From contig SAQE01000012.1 in assembly GCA_004020545.1 (NCBI GenBank), positions 60,453-124,452 on the forward strand: 64,000 nucleotides of DNA. Reading direction: 5' to 3'. Below are positions 45,818 to 55,725 of this stretch, piece by piece. This stretch comes from Mesorhizobium sp. (GTDB lineage: Bacteria; Pseudomonadota; Alphaproteobacteria; Rhizobiales; Rhizobiaceae). The notes beneath the pieces were generated by a model. The model was not told the origin of the DNA, ran no database searches, and saw only the letters and a list, made by a program, of their open reading frames with translations. A program made the position numbers and the translations under genes. Numbering within the stretch: the first letter of the stretch is position 1; the number at the start of each line of letters is the position of its first letter.

Positions 45818-46780
45818 ATGCTGACCATCTCGGCCACCGAGGTCGATCACGCACTCACCTTTCCCGGGCTGGTAGAGACGCTGCGCACGGCCTTCCGCGA
45901 CGGCGCCGTGCAGCCGGTTCGCCATCACCACGCGATCGAGCGGCCGGATGGCGCCGCCTCGACGCTGCTGCTGATGCCGGCCTGGACCGACTTCAACGCC
46001 GCCGGCACCTCGGCTGACGGCCATATCGGCGTCAAGATCGTCACCGTGTCTCCGGACAACAACGCCATCGGCAAGCCGGCGGTGATGGGCCTCTATCTGC
46101 TGCTTGACGGAGTGACCGGCGAACCGCAAGCACTGATCGACGGCCAGCGGCTGACGCAATGGCGCACCGCCTGCGCCTCGGCGCTCGCCGCATCCTATCT
46201 TGCCCGCAAGGATGCCTCGCGGCTGCTGGTGATCGGCGCCGGCGCGCTGTCGTCCTTCCTCGCCAAGGCGCACTCGGCGGTGAGACCCATCAAATCGATC
46301 CGCATCTGGAACCGCACGCCGGCCAACGCCGAGAAGGTCGCGGCGGCGCTCCGCGCCGAAGGCTTTCCGGCCGAGGCCGCCGGAAACCTCGAAGCCGAGC
46401 TTGGCGAGGCCGACATCATCTCGTCGGCGACGATCTCGACCACGCCGCTGGTCAAGGGCGCGCTGCTGAAGCCGGGCGCTCATGTCGACCTGGTCGGCGG
46501 CTTCATGCCGACGATGCGCGAAAGCGACGACGACGCCATTTCGCGCGCCCGCGTCTATGTCGACACCCGCGCCGGCGCCACCAAGGAGGCCGGCGACATC
46601 GTCCAGCCATTGGCCTCCGGCGTGCTGAAGCCGCAGGCGATCGTTGCCGACCTGCATGAGCTTGCCCGCAGCGAGAAACAGGGCCGGCAGGGCGACGGCG
46701 AAATCACGCTGTTCAAGTCGGTGGGCGCCGCGCTCGAGGACCTCGCTGCAGGGATCGCCGTCTACAAGGCGCTCAAATAG
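45818..46780 (+). CDS. Ornithine cyclodeaminase / mu-crystallin family protein
   Basis: A 320-residue NAD(P)-dependent protein. The N-terminal [13 protein letters not shown], substrate-side [20 protein letters not shown] and the Rossmann motif [17 protein letters not shown] are typical. The aspartate in HVDLVGGF corresponds to the catalytic residue. The family includes ornithine cyclodeaminase and ketimine or alanine-like reductases, so the substrate is open. It lies 28 bp after lapA. Confidence 0.83.
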   Translation: MLTISATEVDHALTFPGLVETLRTAFRDGAVQPVRHHHAIERPDGAASTLLLMPAWTDFNAAGTSADGHIGVKIVTVSPDNNAIGKPAVMGLYLLLDGVTGEPQALIDGQRLTQWRTACASALAASYLARKDASRLLVIGAGALSSFLAKAHSAVRPIKSIRIWNRTPANAEKVAAALRAEGFPAEAAGNLEAELGEADIISSATISTTPLVKGALLKPGAHVDLVGGFMPTMRESDDDAISRARVYVDTRAGATKEAGDIVQPLASGVLKPQAIVADLHELARSEKQGRQGDGEITLFKSVGAALEDLAAGIAVYKALK

Positions 46781-47210
46781 CCAGCATTGCGGGTCTCGCG
46801 CCCATCGCCTCGCCGATCAGGCGAAAGTCGTGTTCGCTCACCTCGAACAGGCCGAACCGCAACTGATAACCCCAGCTCGGCTTGCCTGCGGTGAAATCCA
46901 GCCGGTCGAGCAGCGGCTTGATAGGCGCTTGGCTGGCGTCCGACCAATCGACATCGCGCCGCGCCGGCGTGAAGCCGCCGCCCATGATGCCCTGATAGAC
47001 CTCGCCCTCACGAACCGTGCCGAGGGCGGTGAAGGACTGCAGCCCGTCCTTCTCGCCGAGCACGGTGCTCGGCGAGTAGTAGACGATGCCGTCGCCCGGC
47101 TTGATGCGGCGAAGCGGCGCCGCCTTGCCATGATTGACCTGCATGAAGCCGCCCTTGCGGCCGATCCGCACATGCTCGGCCGATGCGACGGCGATCCAAT
47201 AGGCGCTCAT
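46773..47210 (-). CDS. EVE domain protein
   Basis: A 145-residue single-domain protein with [19 protein letters not shown], the GDGIVYYSP segment and the closing [19 protein letters not shown], the PUA-like EVE fold. EVE proteins bind modified bases in DNA or RNA. Its start overlaps the VOC gene stop by four bases. It converges with the cyclodeaminase gene with an 8-base overlap. Confidence 0.8.
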   Translation of the reverse strand: MSAYWIAVASAEHVRIGRKGGFMQVNHGKAAPLRRIKPGDGIVYYSPSTVLGEKDGLQSFTALGTVREGEVYQGIMGGGFTPARRDVDWSDASQAPIKPLLDRLDFTAGKPSWGYQLRFGLFEVSEHDFRLIGEAMGARPAMLAI

Positions 47211-47587
47211 GCCTGTGCCCCCTCGTTCGGCCAGTAGACGCGCAGACGGTGATTGTCTGGGTCGAGCGCGACGAAGGTGCGGCCGAAATCCATGTCGGTC
47301 GGCGCCTGCAGGATTTCCAGACCGCGCTTGGCCCAGTCGGAATGCGTGGCGTCGACCGCAGCCGCATTCTCGACCGCAAGCACCAGCTCGCCGCCGCCGC
47401 CCGCCACGGCTGCTGCCGGCTCCACGGTGTGGCGCGACCAGAGGCCGAGCTTGAAGCCTTTGTCGAGCACGAACATGGCAAAGGTCGGCGAGGCCTCGAC
47501 GGGCTCGCGTCCGAGCAGCGAAGCGTAAAACGCACCGCTCCGCTCGGGGCTGTCGACATAGAGGATGACGAAATTGGGCGTGGACAT
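47207..47587 (-). CDS. VOC family protein
   Basis: A 126-residue glyoxalase-like protein: [22 protein letters not shown] opens it, and [16 protein letters not shown] closes it with a histidine in the usual metal position. Substrate unknown; the family includes antibiotic-binding and dioxygenase members. The ATG at 47587 begins the fold. It is coupled to the EVE gene and probably co-regulated with the WYL regulator 69 bp upstream. Confidence 0.8.
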   Translation of the reverse strand: MSTPNFVILYVDSPERSGAFYASLLGREPVEASPTFAMFVLDKGFKLGLWSRHTVEPAAAVAGGGGELVLAVENAAAVDATHSDWAKRGLEILQAPTDMDFGRTFVALDPDNHRLRVYWPNEGAQA

Positions 47588-47656
47588 GTCTGATCTCCAA
47601 GGTGTTTCAACCTTGGAGACGGTACGCGATACCACTGTCAGATTCTGGCAGCAGCA

Positions 47657-48367
47657 TCAGCCAGCCGAGTTTTTCGGAACTTTCTGGCCCGGTTTGTCCA
47701 GCGTCGCCCGCCACTCCTTGAGCATCGCCTGGCGGCGGCGCGGGTAGCGGATGTCTGTTGCGGAGAGGTGAGACATGCGATCGGCGCGGAAATGCCGGAA
47801 ATCCTGGCGCGTCTCGCACCACGCCACCATCACCCGCACCTTGTCGAAGAAGCCGAGCGCGAACGGCCAGACCATGCGCTCCGACGCGGCGCCCCTGGCG
47901 TCGCTGTAGAGGAAACCGAGCTTGCGCTCGTCGCGGATCGCCTGCCGCACCACGCCGAGATCGATCGCCTCGACGCTCGCTGAACTTGGCCCGACGAGCA
48001 GCGTCGTGGCGTCGAGATCCTCGCGCAGATCGTCCGGCAGCACCGCCGCGATCTTGGACAGCGCATCCGTCGCGGCCGCGGCCAGCCGCTTGTCCGGCTG
48101 TTTTGCCACCCAGCGCGAGCCGAGCACGATCGCCTCGATCTCCTCGTCGGTGAACATCAGCGGCGGCAGCATGAAGCCTGGCTTCAGCACATAGCCCAAT
48201 CCCGCCTCGCCCTCGATCGGCGCGCCTTGTCCCTGCAGCGTCGCGATGTCACGGTAGAGCGTGCGGATCGACACGCTCATCTCTCCGGCAAGCGTGCGGC
48301 CGCTCACCGGCCGGCGATGGCGGCGCAGGATCTGGATCAGGTCGAGCAGGCGTTCGGAGCGGGACAT
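47657..48367 (-). CDS. WYL-domain transcriptional regulator (YafY-like)
   Basis: A 236-residue regulator. An N-terminal HTH_11 winged helix (SRSERLLDLIQILRRHRRPVSG, RTLYRDIATLQGQG) is followed by the WYL ligand domain with the degenerate RMVWPFALGFFDKVRVMVAWCE in place of the WYL triad. It probably regulates the VOC-EVE genes downstream on the same strand. The ATG at 48367 starts the conserved domain. Confidence 0.83.
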   Translation of the reverse strand: MSRSERLLDLIQILRRHRRPVSGRTLAGEMSVSIRTLYRDIATLQGQGAPIEGEAGLGYVLKPGFMLPPLMFTDEEIEAIVLGSRWVAKQPDKRLAAAATDALSKIAAVLPDDLREDLDATTLLVGPSSASVEAIDLGVVRQAIRDERKLGFLYSDARGAASERMVWPFALGFFDKVRVMVAWCETRQDFRHFRADRMSHLSATDIRYPRRRQAMLKEWRATLDKPGQKVPKNSAG

Positions 48368-48598
48368 GGTTTGCTTTCCGACGGACGATAGGGCTGAGGC
48401 GCTCATCACGGCAAGCTATTTGCCAATATGGAACACCCGCATGCCGTTCCCTTCCAATGGAGATGCGCGGATTCCTGCTGTTCTGGTCGGTGATTGTCGC
48501 CACGGTCGCGGCGCTCAGCCTCGCTTGGGCGCATGGTTTGTTGCGCCCACCGGCATAGCTGTGGCAGAAGCGAGCCGAACCGTCGGAGACGCTTGTTC

Positions 48599-49681
48599 TT
48601 GAAATCCTTTCGCGACAAACGCCGCGACAGCCGCCCACGCCCGGCCCGATCGGAACCGGCGCGCCAGCGCGACACGTTCGCGCCCGCACGGCCGCAGTCG
48701 AGGACCGGCGAACGCACCGAAACGAAATCCGCGGATCGACAGGAAGCAAAGCCGGCGCCGCGCGTGCTTGCGCGCCGCGACGGTGTGCTGCCCGCCGAGC
48801 GGCTGCCGCTGATCCTCGAAGTCGCGCCCAACGCAGACTACGCGCTGCTGGACAGCGGCGCCGGTGAAAAACTGGAGCAGTATGGGCCGTACCGCATTGT
48901 GCGCCCCGAGGGCCAGGCGATCTGGCAGCGGGCGCTTCCCGCGAAGGAATGGGAGCGCGCCGACGCAATCTTCACCGGCGACACCGACGAGGAAGGCATC
49001 GGCCGCTGGCGTTTTCCAAAAACACCGCTCGGCGAGACCTGGCCGATGAAGCATGACGGCATCGACTATCTCGGCCGCTTCACCTCATTCCGCCATGTCG
49101 GCGTCTTTCCCGAGCAGGCCTCGCACTGGGACCACATGGCCGGGTTGATCGCCGCGACAAGGCGTCCGGTCAAGGTGCTGAACCTCTTCGGCTATACCGG
49201 GCTTGCCTCGCTGGTGGCCGCACGCGCCGGCGCCGAGGTCACCCATGTCGATGCCTCGAAGAAGGCGATCGGCTGGGCGCGCGAGAATCAGGAGATGGCC
49301 GGCCTTGCCGACAAGCCGATCCGCTGGATCGTCGAGGACGCGGTGAAATTCGCCGAGCGCGAGGAGCGCCGCGGCAGCCGCTACGACATCGTGCTCTTCG
49401 ACCCGCCCGCCTATGGCCGCGGCCCGAAGGGCGAAGTCTGGCAATTGTTCGAGGACCTGCCGGGGCTCACCGACCTTTGCCGCTCGATCCTGACGCCAAA
49501 GCCGCTGGCCGTGGTTCTCACAGCCTATTCGATCCGGGCTTCCTTCTTCGCCATCCATGCCCTGATGCGCGACACTTTCGCCGGCATGGGCGGCACGGTC
49601 GAATCCGGCGAATTGATCATCCGAGAGAAGTCCGCCGGCCGCGCGCTCTCGACCTCGCTGTTCTCGCGCTGGGTGGCTTGA
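48599..49681 (+). CDS. Class I SAM-dependent RNA methyltransferase (RlmI-like)
   Basis: A 360-residue protein. After a 60-residue charged, low-complexity N-terminus comes a domain with GVLPAERLPLILEVAPNADY and a Rossmann methyltransferase core: NLFGYTGLASLVAARAG for SAM and LFDPPAYGRGPKGEVW for the target base. It resembles RlmI/RlmK-type 23S rRNA methylases. The start is uncertain; TTG 48599 is best, 10 bases after GGAG. Its stop abuts the TrmH gene. Confidence 0.8.
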   Translation: MKSFRDKRRDSRPRPARSEPARQRDTFAPARPQSRTGERTETKSADRQEAKPAPRVLARRDGVLPAERLPLILEVAPNADYALLDSGAGEKLEQYGPYRIVRPEGQAIWQRALPAKEWERADAIFTGDTDEEGIGRWRFPKTPLGETWPMKHDGIDYLGRFTSFRHVGVFPEQASHWDHMAGLIAATRRPVKVLNLFGYTGLASLVAARAGAEVTHVDASKKAIGWARENQEMAGLADKPIRWIVEDAVKFAEREERRGSRYDIVLFDPPAYGRGPKGEVWQLFEDLPGLTDLCRSILTPKPLAVVLTAYSIRASFFAIHALMRDTFAGMGGTVESGELIIREKSAGRALSTSLFSRWVA

Positions 49682-50542
49682 ATGGTCGCGCATGACGGAG
49701 CCCGCTTTGTCGGGCAGGTCAAGGAAGTCACCAGCCTCGCCAATCCGCTGGTCAAGGACATCAAGGCGCTGTCGCTGAAGAAGTTCCGCGACCAGCAGAA
49801 TGCCTTCATGGCCGAGGGGCTGAAGCTGGTCATCGACGCGCTCGACCTCGGCTGGTCGATCAGGACGCTGGTCTTCGCCAAGGCCGGGCGCGGCAACGCG
49901 GCGGTCGAAAAAGTCGCGGCACGCACGGTCGCCGCCGGCGGCACCGTGCTCGAAGTCTCGGAAAAGGTGCTCGCCGCGATCACCCGCCGCGAAAACCCGC
50001 AAATGGTCGTCGGCGTCTTCGCGCAGCGGACGCTGCCGCTGAAGGACATCCGCGCCACGGACGGCGACGTCTGGGTCGCGCTCGACCGCGTGCGAGACCC
50101 CGGCAATCTCGGCACCGTCATCCGCACCGTCGATGCCGTCGGCGCCAAGGGCGTCATCCTGGTCGGCGATGCCACCGATCCGTTTTCGCTGGAAACGGTG
50201 CGCGCCACCATGGGCTCGATTTTCGCCGTGCCGGTCGCCAAGGCGACTGAGGAGGCCTTCCTTGCCTGGCGGCGCGACTTTCCCGGCCTCGTTGCCGGAA
50301 CGCATCTGAAGGGCGCGGTCGACTACCGCTCGGTCGACTTCTCGAGGGGCCCTGTCTTGCTCCTGATGGGCAACGAGCAGCAGGGCCTGCCCGACAGCCT
50401 CGCTGAAAGCTGCGACCGGCTGCTCAGGATCCCGCAGGCCGGTCGCGCCGATTCCCTCAACCTGGCGGTCGCTACCGGCGTGATGCTGTTCGAGATCCGT
50501 CGCGGCGCGTTGAAGCTCGACCCCGCCACCGACATGCGATGA
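49682..50542 (+). CDS. TrmH family RNA methyltransferase (SPOUT)
   Basis: A 286-residue SPOUT protein. The substrate-binding N-terminus (ANPLVKDIKALSLKKFRDQQ) and the SpoU motifs DRVRDPGNLGTVIRTVDAVG, LLLMGNEQQGLPDSLAE and the knot-forming RADSLNLAVATGVMLFEI are clear. It 2'-O-methylates a rRNA or tRNA. It starts directly after the upstream stop, so it is coupled, and lspA follows 10 bp later. Confidence 0.9.
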   Translation: MVAHDGARFVGQVKEVTSLANPLVKDIKALSLKKFRDQQNAFMAEGLKLVIDALDLGWSIRTLVFAKAGRGNAAVEKVAARTVAAGGTVLEVSEKVLAAITRRENPQMVVGVFAQRTLPLKDIRATDGDVWVALDRVRDPGNLGTVIRTVDAVGAKGVILVGDATDPFSLETVRATMGSIFAVPVAKATEEAFLAWRRDFPGLVAGTHLKGAVDYRSVDFSRGPVLLLMGNEQQGLPDSLAESCDRLLRIPQAGRADSLNLAVATGVMLFEIRRGALKLDPATDMR

Positions 50543-50552
50543 GGACTGCTAA

Positions 50553-51032
50553 GTGAAATCCTGGTCCCCTTATGCCCTGCTGGTCGTCGCGGCGATCGCG
50601 CTCGACCAGTGGATAAAGCAGATGGTGGAGAACGGCCTCGCCTTTCAGGAAAAGGTCGATCTCCTGCCTTTCCTGGCGCTGTTCCGCACCTACAACACCG
50701 GCATCGCCTTCTCGATGTTTTCGTCCTTCGGCGACACCGGGCTGGTGATCATCGCGGTGCTCGTGGTCGCCTTCGTGCTCTATCTGGCCGTGCGCACGCC
50801 CGCCGGCCACATCATTGCCCGCATCGGCTTTGCCCTGATCGTGGGCGGCGCGCTCGGCAACCTGGTCGACCGCGCCGTTTTCGGCCACGTCATCGATTAT
50901 GTTCTGTTCCATACCCCGGTCTGGTCCTTCGCGGTGTTCAACCTCGCCGACGCCTTCATTTCCGTGGGCGCGGCACTGGTTGTCTTCGATGAGCTGATCG
51001 GCTGGCGGCGGGAAACCAGGCCTCAGGACTGA
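50553..51032 (+). CDS. lspA: Lipoprotein signal peptidase (signal peptidase II)
   Basis: A 159-residue four-helix protein. The aspartic dyad Asp115 (GHVIDYVLF) and Asp133 (FNLADAFIS) and the GGALGNLVDR segment are as in LspA. It cuts signal peptides from prolipoproteins. The start is GTG 50553, close behind the TrmH gene. A repeat element follows downstream. Confidence 0.94.
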   Translation: MKSWSPYALLVVAAIALDQWIKQMVENGLAFQEKVDLLPFLALFRTYNTGIAFSMFSSFGDTGLVIIAVLVVAFVLYLAVRTPAGHIIARIGFALIVGGALGNLVDRAVFGHVIDYVLFHTPVWSFAVFNLADAFISVGAALVVFDELIGWRRETRPQD

Positions 51033-51073
51033 GCCAATTGACCTCGCGCGGCCATCGCCTCAAAGTCGGCCCC

Positions 51074-51150
51074 TGAAGCAATTCCAGGGAAACTGGAGCG
51101 ATTGCGGGAAAGCATGCCGCGGTTTTCCGTCCGCAAAAGAAACGCCCTAA
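51074..51150. repeat. RIME-like mosaic element, copy E
   Basis: It shares GCAATTCCAGG and GGTTTTCCGTCCG with copy B at 17886, in the same order, but the centre differs (TGGAGCGATTGCGGGAAAGC). It lies between lspA and acuI, just before the ribosome site of acuI, so part of it forms the 5' leader of that gene. Confidence 0.55.
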
Positions 51151-51164
51151 CCGAGGAGACAAAA

Positions 51165-52154
51165 ATGTCCGAGACCTTCAAAGCCATCCTCGTTTCGCGC
51201 GATGCCGAGAAGAAGCAGTCGGTCGAAATCGTCGACCTCACCGAAGCCGACCTGATGGAAGGCGATGTCACCGTCGCCATCGAGGCGACCACGGTGAACT
51301 ACAAGGATGGTCTCGCCATCACCGGCAAGGCGCCGGTCGTGCGCCGCTGGCCGCTGGTGCCCGGCATCGATTTCGCCGGCACCGTTGTTTCCTCTTCCCA
51401 TGCCGACTGGCGCAAGGGTGACAAGGTGATCCTCAATGGCTGGGGCGTCGGCGAGACGCATTACGGCGCCTATGCCGGGCGCGCCCGCGTCAAGGGCGAC
51501 TGGCTGGTGCCGTTGCCGGACGGCATGAGCCCGCATGATGCGATGGCCGTCGGCACGGCCGGCTATACGGCGATGCTTGCCGTCATGGCGCTGGAGCGGC
51601 ACGGCATCGTGCCGGATCGCGGGCCGGTGGTGGTGACGGGGGCAGCCGGCGGCGTCGGCTCGGTCGCGATCTCGATCCTCTCCACCCTCGGTTACCATGT
51701 CATTGCTTCCACCGGGCGCAATGCCGAAAGCCCCTACCTGATCGACCTCGGCGCGGCCGAGGTGATCTCGCGGGAGGAACTCAGCCAGCCGGCAAAGCCG
51801 CTCGCGAAGGAACGCTGGGCGGGTGGCATCGATTCGGTCGGCACCCACACGCTGGCCAACGTGCTTTCGATGACGTCCTACGGCGGCGCGATCGCCGCTT
51901 GCGGCCTGGCCGGCGGCATGGACCTGCCCACCAGCGTCGCTCCCTTCATCCTGCGCGGCGTCTCGCTGCTCGGCATCGATTCCGTCATGGCGCCGAAACC
52001 GGTTCGCCTCGAGGCGTGGCGCCGCATCGCCACCGATCTCGACCTCAAGAAACTGTCGACCCTGTCGCGGTCGATCGGCTTCGACGGCGTCATCGGCGCC
52101 GCGCGTGACATTGTCGACGGCAAAATCAGGGGCCGCGTGGTCGTCGATATGTAG
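51165..52154 (+). CDS. acuI: Acrylyl-CoA reductase AcuI-like MDR oxidoreductase
   Basis: A 329-residue quinone-oxidoreductase-like MDR protein. It starts TFKAILVSRDAEKKQSVEIV, has no zinc ligands, and contains VVVTGAAGGVGSVAISILSTLG for NADPH. The segment EATTVNYKDGLAITGKAPVV is typical of the AcuI/YhdH group that reduces acrylyl-CoA to propionyl-CoA. ATG 51165 follows CGAGGAGAC at a good distance. Confidence 0.86.
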   Translation: MSETFKAILVSRDAEKKQSVEIVDLTEADLMEGDVTVAIEATTVNYKDGLAITGKAPVVRRWPLVPGIDFAGTVVSSSHADWRKGDKVILNGWGVGETHYGAYAGRARVKGDWLVPLPDGMSPHDAMAVGTAGYTAMLAVMALERHGIVPDRGPVVVTGAAGGVGSVAISILSTLGYHVIASTGRNAESPYLIDLGAAEVISREELSQPAKPLAKERWAGGIDSVGTHTLANVLSMTSYGGAIAACGLAGGMDLPTSVAPFILRGVSLLGIDSVMAPKPVRLEAWRRIATDLDLKKLSTLSRSIGFDGVIGAARDIVDGKIRGRVVVDM

Positions 52155-52239
52155 CCGGAGACGGCGAAAATACCGCGATCGCTAAAATTCGAACGATCCG
52201 TCGCAGCCTTCCATAATTTCTGTCTGGCAAGCTTTGCGC

Positions 52240-54519
52240 ATGATCGCGGACTCCGGCATCGAGCAGGATGGCAAGGTCGCGAGCGGTGACGAGCCGGGCT
52301 CGGAGGCGCCGCCGCGGCGGGTGCTTGCCGCGCCGCCGCCGCTGGCTCCCGAACTGCCGCCGGCCAGCGAAGGCCTGCCCTTCCTGACGATTGTCGCCAT
52401 CGGCGTGCTGGCCGGGCTGGCGCATCTCACCGGCGCGCCGACCTTTATCACTATTGGCCTCCTGATGACGGGTCTCGGCGGCCTCGCCATGCATCTGCGC
52501 AACAGGAAGATCGAGCGCCGCACCGCGGCGCTTCTCGACGAGACCGCCGCCCGCAGCCGCGCCGAGATCGAGACGCTCGCCGACCGCATGTGGGAGATGC
52601 AGGAGAGCGAGGAGCGCTTTCGCGGCCTGATTGACGCGCTTGGCGATCTCGTCGTCCATCGCGACCGCGACGGCCACATCGTCTACGCCAACAAGGTCTT
52701 TGCCTCCCTAGTCGACGTCGACCAGCGCAATCTTGCCGGCAAGACGCTTTCCGAGCTTGGCATCGACGTCGGCATCGTGCCCGACGCCGCCTTCTCGGAC
52801 CACGAGTGCCTGAGCTCCACCGATGTGGCCATCCGCACGCCGAACGGGCCGCGCTGGTTCTCATGGATCGAGCTGTCGGTGCGCGACAGGGATACGGGCA
52901 CTGTCTCGCACCGGGCGATCGCCCGCGACATCACGGCCCGCAAACGCGCTGAATCGTCGCTGATCACTGCCCGCGAGCGGGCCGAATATGCGAGCCAGGC
53001 CAAGTCGCGCTTCCTCGCCACCGTCAGCCACGAGATCCGCACCCCGATGAACGGCATCATGGGCATGGCGAAGCTGCTTGCCGATACCGACCTTTCGCCG
53101 GAGCAGCGCACCTATGTCGGCGCCGTCTCGACATCGGCCAGCGCGCTGCTTGCCCTGATCGAGGACCTGCTCGACTATTCCAAGATCGAGGCCGGCCGCT
53201 TCGACCCCGAGCCGCAGCCGACATCGCTGCGCGAGATCGCCGACAACATCATCGAGCTCCTGGCGGCGAAGGCCTTCTCCAAGAACATCGGCCTCGGCTG
53301 TCACGTCGAGCCCGATGTGCCGCAGATGATCACCGCCGATCCCGGCCGCGTGCGCCAGGTGTTGCTCAACCTCATCGGCAATGCCGTCAAGTTCACCGAT
53401 GCCGGCGGCGTGCTGCTCACCGTGGCGCGCGCCCGCACCGAGAGCACGGACCGCATCTGCTTCACCATCGTCGACACCGGCCCGGGGCTGCACGAAGAGG
53501 ACATGGAGCGCATCTTCGAGGAGTTCGAGCAATCCGACGGCACTTCGACCCGAGCGCATGGCGGCGCGGGTCTCGGCCTTGCCATCTCCAAGCGGCTGGC
53601 GATCGCCATGGGCGGCACGATTTCGGTTTCGAGCCGGCTCGGCGAAGGATCCGAATTCGTCTTCGACATTCCTGCGACCGCGGCAACCGAGCCGCCGCAA
53701 TATCGCCAGAGCGTCCTCTCGGACCGGCGCGCGGTCATCGTATCGAAGAACGCTGTCGAGGCCGATGCCATCGCCCGAACAATCCGCGCCCATGACGGCG
53801 CCGTCGAGATCGCCGCGACGCCGGAACAGGCCGCTTCATTCGCCGCAAGCTGCAACGTGCTTCTGGTCGACGCCGCGCTCGAAAACGGCGACGGTCGCCT
53901 GCTCAAGCGCCTGCGCCAGAGCGGTTTTGCCGATTGCGAAGCCATCACCCTGATTGCGCCTACCGATCGCGGCATGCTTGGCGAATTCCGCGCCAGTGGC
54001 TACGCGACGTTCCTCGCCCGGCCTGTGCGCGGCGAAACGCTGCTGCGCGTGCTGTTGACCAGCCATGTGCCCGCGCCCGCCGAGCCGCATCCGGAGCCGC
54101 ACGGCGCCACACCCGTTCGCCGTCGTGACCAGGGCCTGTCCGTACTGATCGCCGAGGACAATGACATCAACGCAATGCTCGCCCGCGCCACGCTGCTCAA
54201 GGCCGGACATCGCGTCAAGATCGTCGGCAACGGCAAGGCCGCGGTCGAAGCCGTCACCGACGCCGGTCTCAAGCACCGCTTCGACGTGGTTCTGATGGAC
54301 CTGCATATGCCGGTGATGGACGGTCTGGACGCGATCGCCGCCATCCGCCGCCACGAGGAGGCAATGGCCGTGCCGCCGATCCCGATCATGGTTCTTTCCG
54401 CCGACAGCCAGGAAAAGACCCGCCACAGCGTGCTGGCCCATGGCGCCAGCGGCTTCGTCACCAAGCCTCTCGACCCCGATGCGCTCGTCCAGGCCGTTGA
54501 GGGCCAGGTTGCGGCGTAA
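52240..54519 (+). CDS. Hybrid sensor histidine kinase/response regulator
   Basis: A 759-residue protein. Two membrane helices lie near residues 43-83, then a short coiled coil, a PAS domain ([20 protein letters not shown]), HisKA with His264 ([12 protein letters not shown]), HATPase ([28 protein letters not shown]), a degenerate receiver-like segment (about 490-605) and a true receiver with Asp687 ([11 protein letters not shown]). The middle receiver lacks the conserved phospho-acceptor context. No separate output regulator is adjacent. Confidence 0.93.
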   Translation: MIADSGIEQDGKVASGDEPGSEAPPRRVLAAPPPLAPELPPASEGLPFLTIVAIGVLAGLAHLTGAPTFITIGLLMTGLGGLAMHLRNRKIERRTAALLDETAARSRAEIETLADRMWEMQESEERFRGLIDALGDLVVHRDRDGHIVYANKVFASLVDVDQRNLAGKTLSELGIDVGIVPDAAFSDHECLSSTDVAIRTPNGPRWFSWIELSVRDRDTGTVSHRAIARDITARKRAESSLITARERAEYASQAKSRFLATVSHEIRTPMNGIMGMAKLLADTDLSPEQRTYVGAVSTSASALLALIEDLLDYSKIEAGRFDPEPQPTSLREIADNIIELLAAKAFSKNIGLGCHVEPDVPQMITADPGRVRQVLLNLIGNAVKFTDAGGVLLTVARARTESTDRICFTIVDTGPGLHEEDMERIFEEFEQSDGTSTRAHGGAGLGLAISKRLAIAMGGTISVSSRLGEGSEFVFDIPATAATEPPQYRQSVLSDRRAVIVSKNAVEADAIARTIRAHDGAVEIAATPEQAASFAASCNVLLVDAALENGDGRLLKRLRQSGFADCEAITLIAPTDRGMLGEFRASGYATFLARPVRGETLLRVLLTSHVPAPAEPHPEPHGATPVRRRDQGLSVLIAEDNDINAMLARATLLKAGHRVKIVGNGKAAVEAVTDAGLKHRFDVVLMDLHMPVMDGLDAIAAIRRHEEAMAVPPIPIMVLSADSQEKTRHSVLAHGASGFVTKPLDPDALVQAVEGQVAA

Positions 54520-54706
54520 CGATTTTTTTTAAGGCTTCTCGAACGCCTTGGACTGCTTGGCTTTCACATCCATAAGATAGCCGGTTGAGGGTATTGCCCA
54601 GCCGACGAAGTATTGCCGGCCCCGCCATATCACGGTACTGTCACAATCCTGTTGCACCTACACCGTATCCCCGTGCCAAGAGGGATGGCTCGAAGGAGAA
54701 TCACTC

Positions 54707-55591
54707 GTGCATACAGTCATGCCTGAATGCGATACTCGGCCGAACGCCAGCGCCCTGCTCGGCGCGCGTACCGCCGATGCCGTCGCAAGAGGCGCTCCGC
54801 TGGGCCGTATCGGCAACCTCGAAGTGCGGCTCGCCCGCAACGAGGCCGAGATCGCCGCCGCTCAGGAAGTGCGCTACCGGGTATTCTATGACGAGCTTGG
54901 CGCGAGGAAGGATCTGTTCCAGGCCCAGAGCCGGCGCGACGCCGATCGTTTCGACCCGCTTTGCGACCATCTCCTGGTTTTCGACACGTCGCTTCCCGGC
55001 CCAGAGCACCGCCGCATCGTCGGCACTTACCGCCTTTTGCGGCAGGAGATCGCCACGGCCGCAGGCGGCTTCTACTCCGAGGGCGAGTTCGAGCTGACCA
55101 AGCTGGTCGCGCGCCATCCGGGCCAGCGCTTCCTTGAGCTCGGCCGTTCCTGCGTGCTTCCGGAATATCGGTCCAAGCGCACCATCGAGGCGCTCTGGCA
55201 AGGCATCTGGGCCTACATCAACCACTACGGCATCGGCGTGATGACCGGCTGTGCCTCCTTCCATGGCATCGTGCCGGCGGCGCATGCCGAGGCGCTCACC
55301 TATCTCGCCCATCATTGCCGCACCGATCAGGCCTGGGATGTGCGGGCGGTGGCCAACCGTTACTGCTCCATGGACCTGATGCCGATCGAGGCGGTCAACG
55401 CCAAGGCCGCGATCGCTGCCATGCCGCCGCTGGTCAAAGGCTATCTGCGCGTCGGCGCCCGCATCGGCGACGGCTGCGTCATCGACCACGAATTCTCCAC
55501 CGTCGACGTCTTCGTCGTCATGCCGGTCAAGGAAATCGGTGCCCGCTACGTCAACTATTATGGCGGTGAAGGCCAGCGCTTCGCGGCATGA
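54707..55591 (+). CDS. olsB: L-ornithine N-alpha-acyltransferase OlsB
   Basis: A 294-residue GNAT-type acyltransferase with RLARNEAEIAAAQEVRYRVF, the FELTKLVARHPGQRFLELGR-S core split by a Cys (GRSCVLPEYRSKRTIEAL) and the closing RYVNYYGGEGQ. It joins a 3-hydroxyacyl group from ACP to ornithine in ornithine-lipid synthesis. The GTG at 54707 follows AAGGAGA. No olsA gene is next to it, as is usual in rhizobia. Confidence 0.87.
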   Translation: MHTVMPECDTRPNASALLGARTADAVARGAPLGRIGNLEVRLARNEAEIAAAQEVRYRVFYDELGARKDLFQAQSRRDADRFDPLCDHLLVFDTSLPGPEHRRIVGTYRLLRQEIATAAGGFYSEGEFELTKLVARHPGQRFLELGRSCVLPEYRSKRTIEALWQGIWAYINHYGIGVMTGCASFHGIVPAAHAEALTYLAHHCRTDQAWDVRAVANRYCSMDLMPIEAVNAKAAIAAMPPLVKGYLRVGARIGDGCVIDHEFSTVDVFVVMPVKEIGARYVNYYGGEGQRFAA

Positions 55592-55594
55592 GTC

Positions 55595-55650
55595 TAGCGA
55601 ATAGCGAATAGCGAATAGCGAATAGCGAATAGCGAATAGCGAATAGCGAA
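55595..55650. repeat. Heptamer tandem repeat, 8 exact copies of TAGCGAA
   Basis: Eight perfect head-to-tail copies of TAGCGAA span 55595-55650. They begin three bases after the olsB stop. The following 75 bases carry the opposite-strand version in loosely spaced form (55651-55725). Such perfect identity suggests slippage or recent expansion. Confidence 0.9.
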
Positions 55651-55725
55651 TGAAGTAACCTATAGCAGGCTGGTTACAACAGCCTATTCGCTACTCCCTA
55701 TTCGCTCCTATTCGCCCATTCGCTC
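55651..55725. repeat. Inverted partner of the heptamer array
   Basis: A 6-bp inverted repeat GTAACC and GGTTAC surrounds TATAGCAGGCT. Then TATTCGC recurs four times with small changes (ATTCGCTA, ATTCGCTC, ATTCGCCC, ATTCGCTC), the reverse complement of the heptamer. The whole unit could fold into a cruciform between convergent olsB and TRIC genes. Confidence 0.65.

Noticed and set aside
55595-55650. Possible CRISPR array
   Set aside because: The eight heptamers are head to tail with no spacers, and no cas gene is present.
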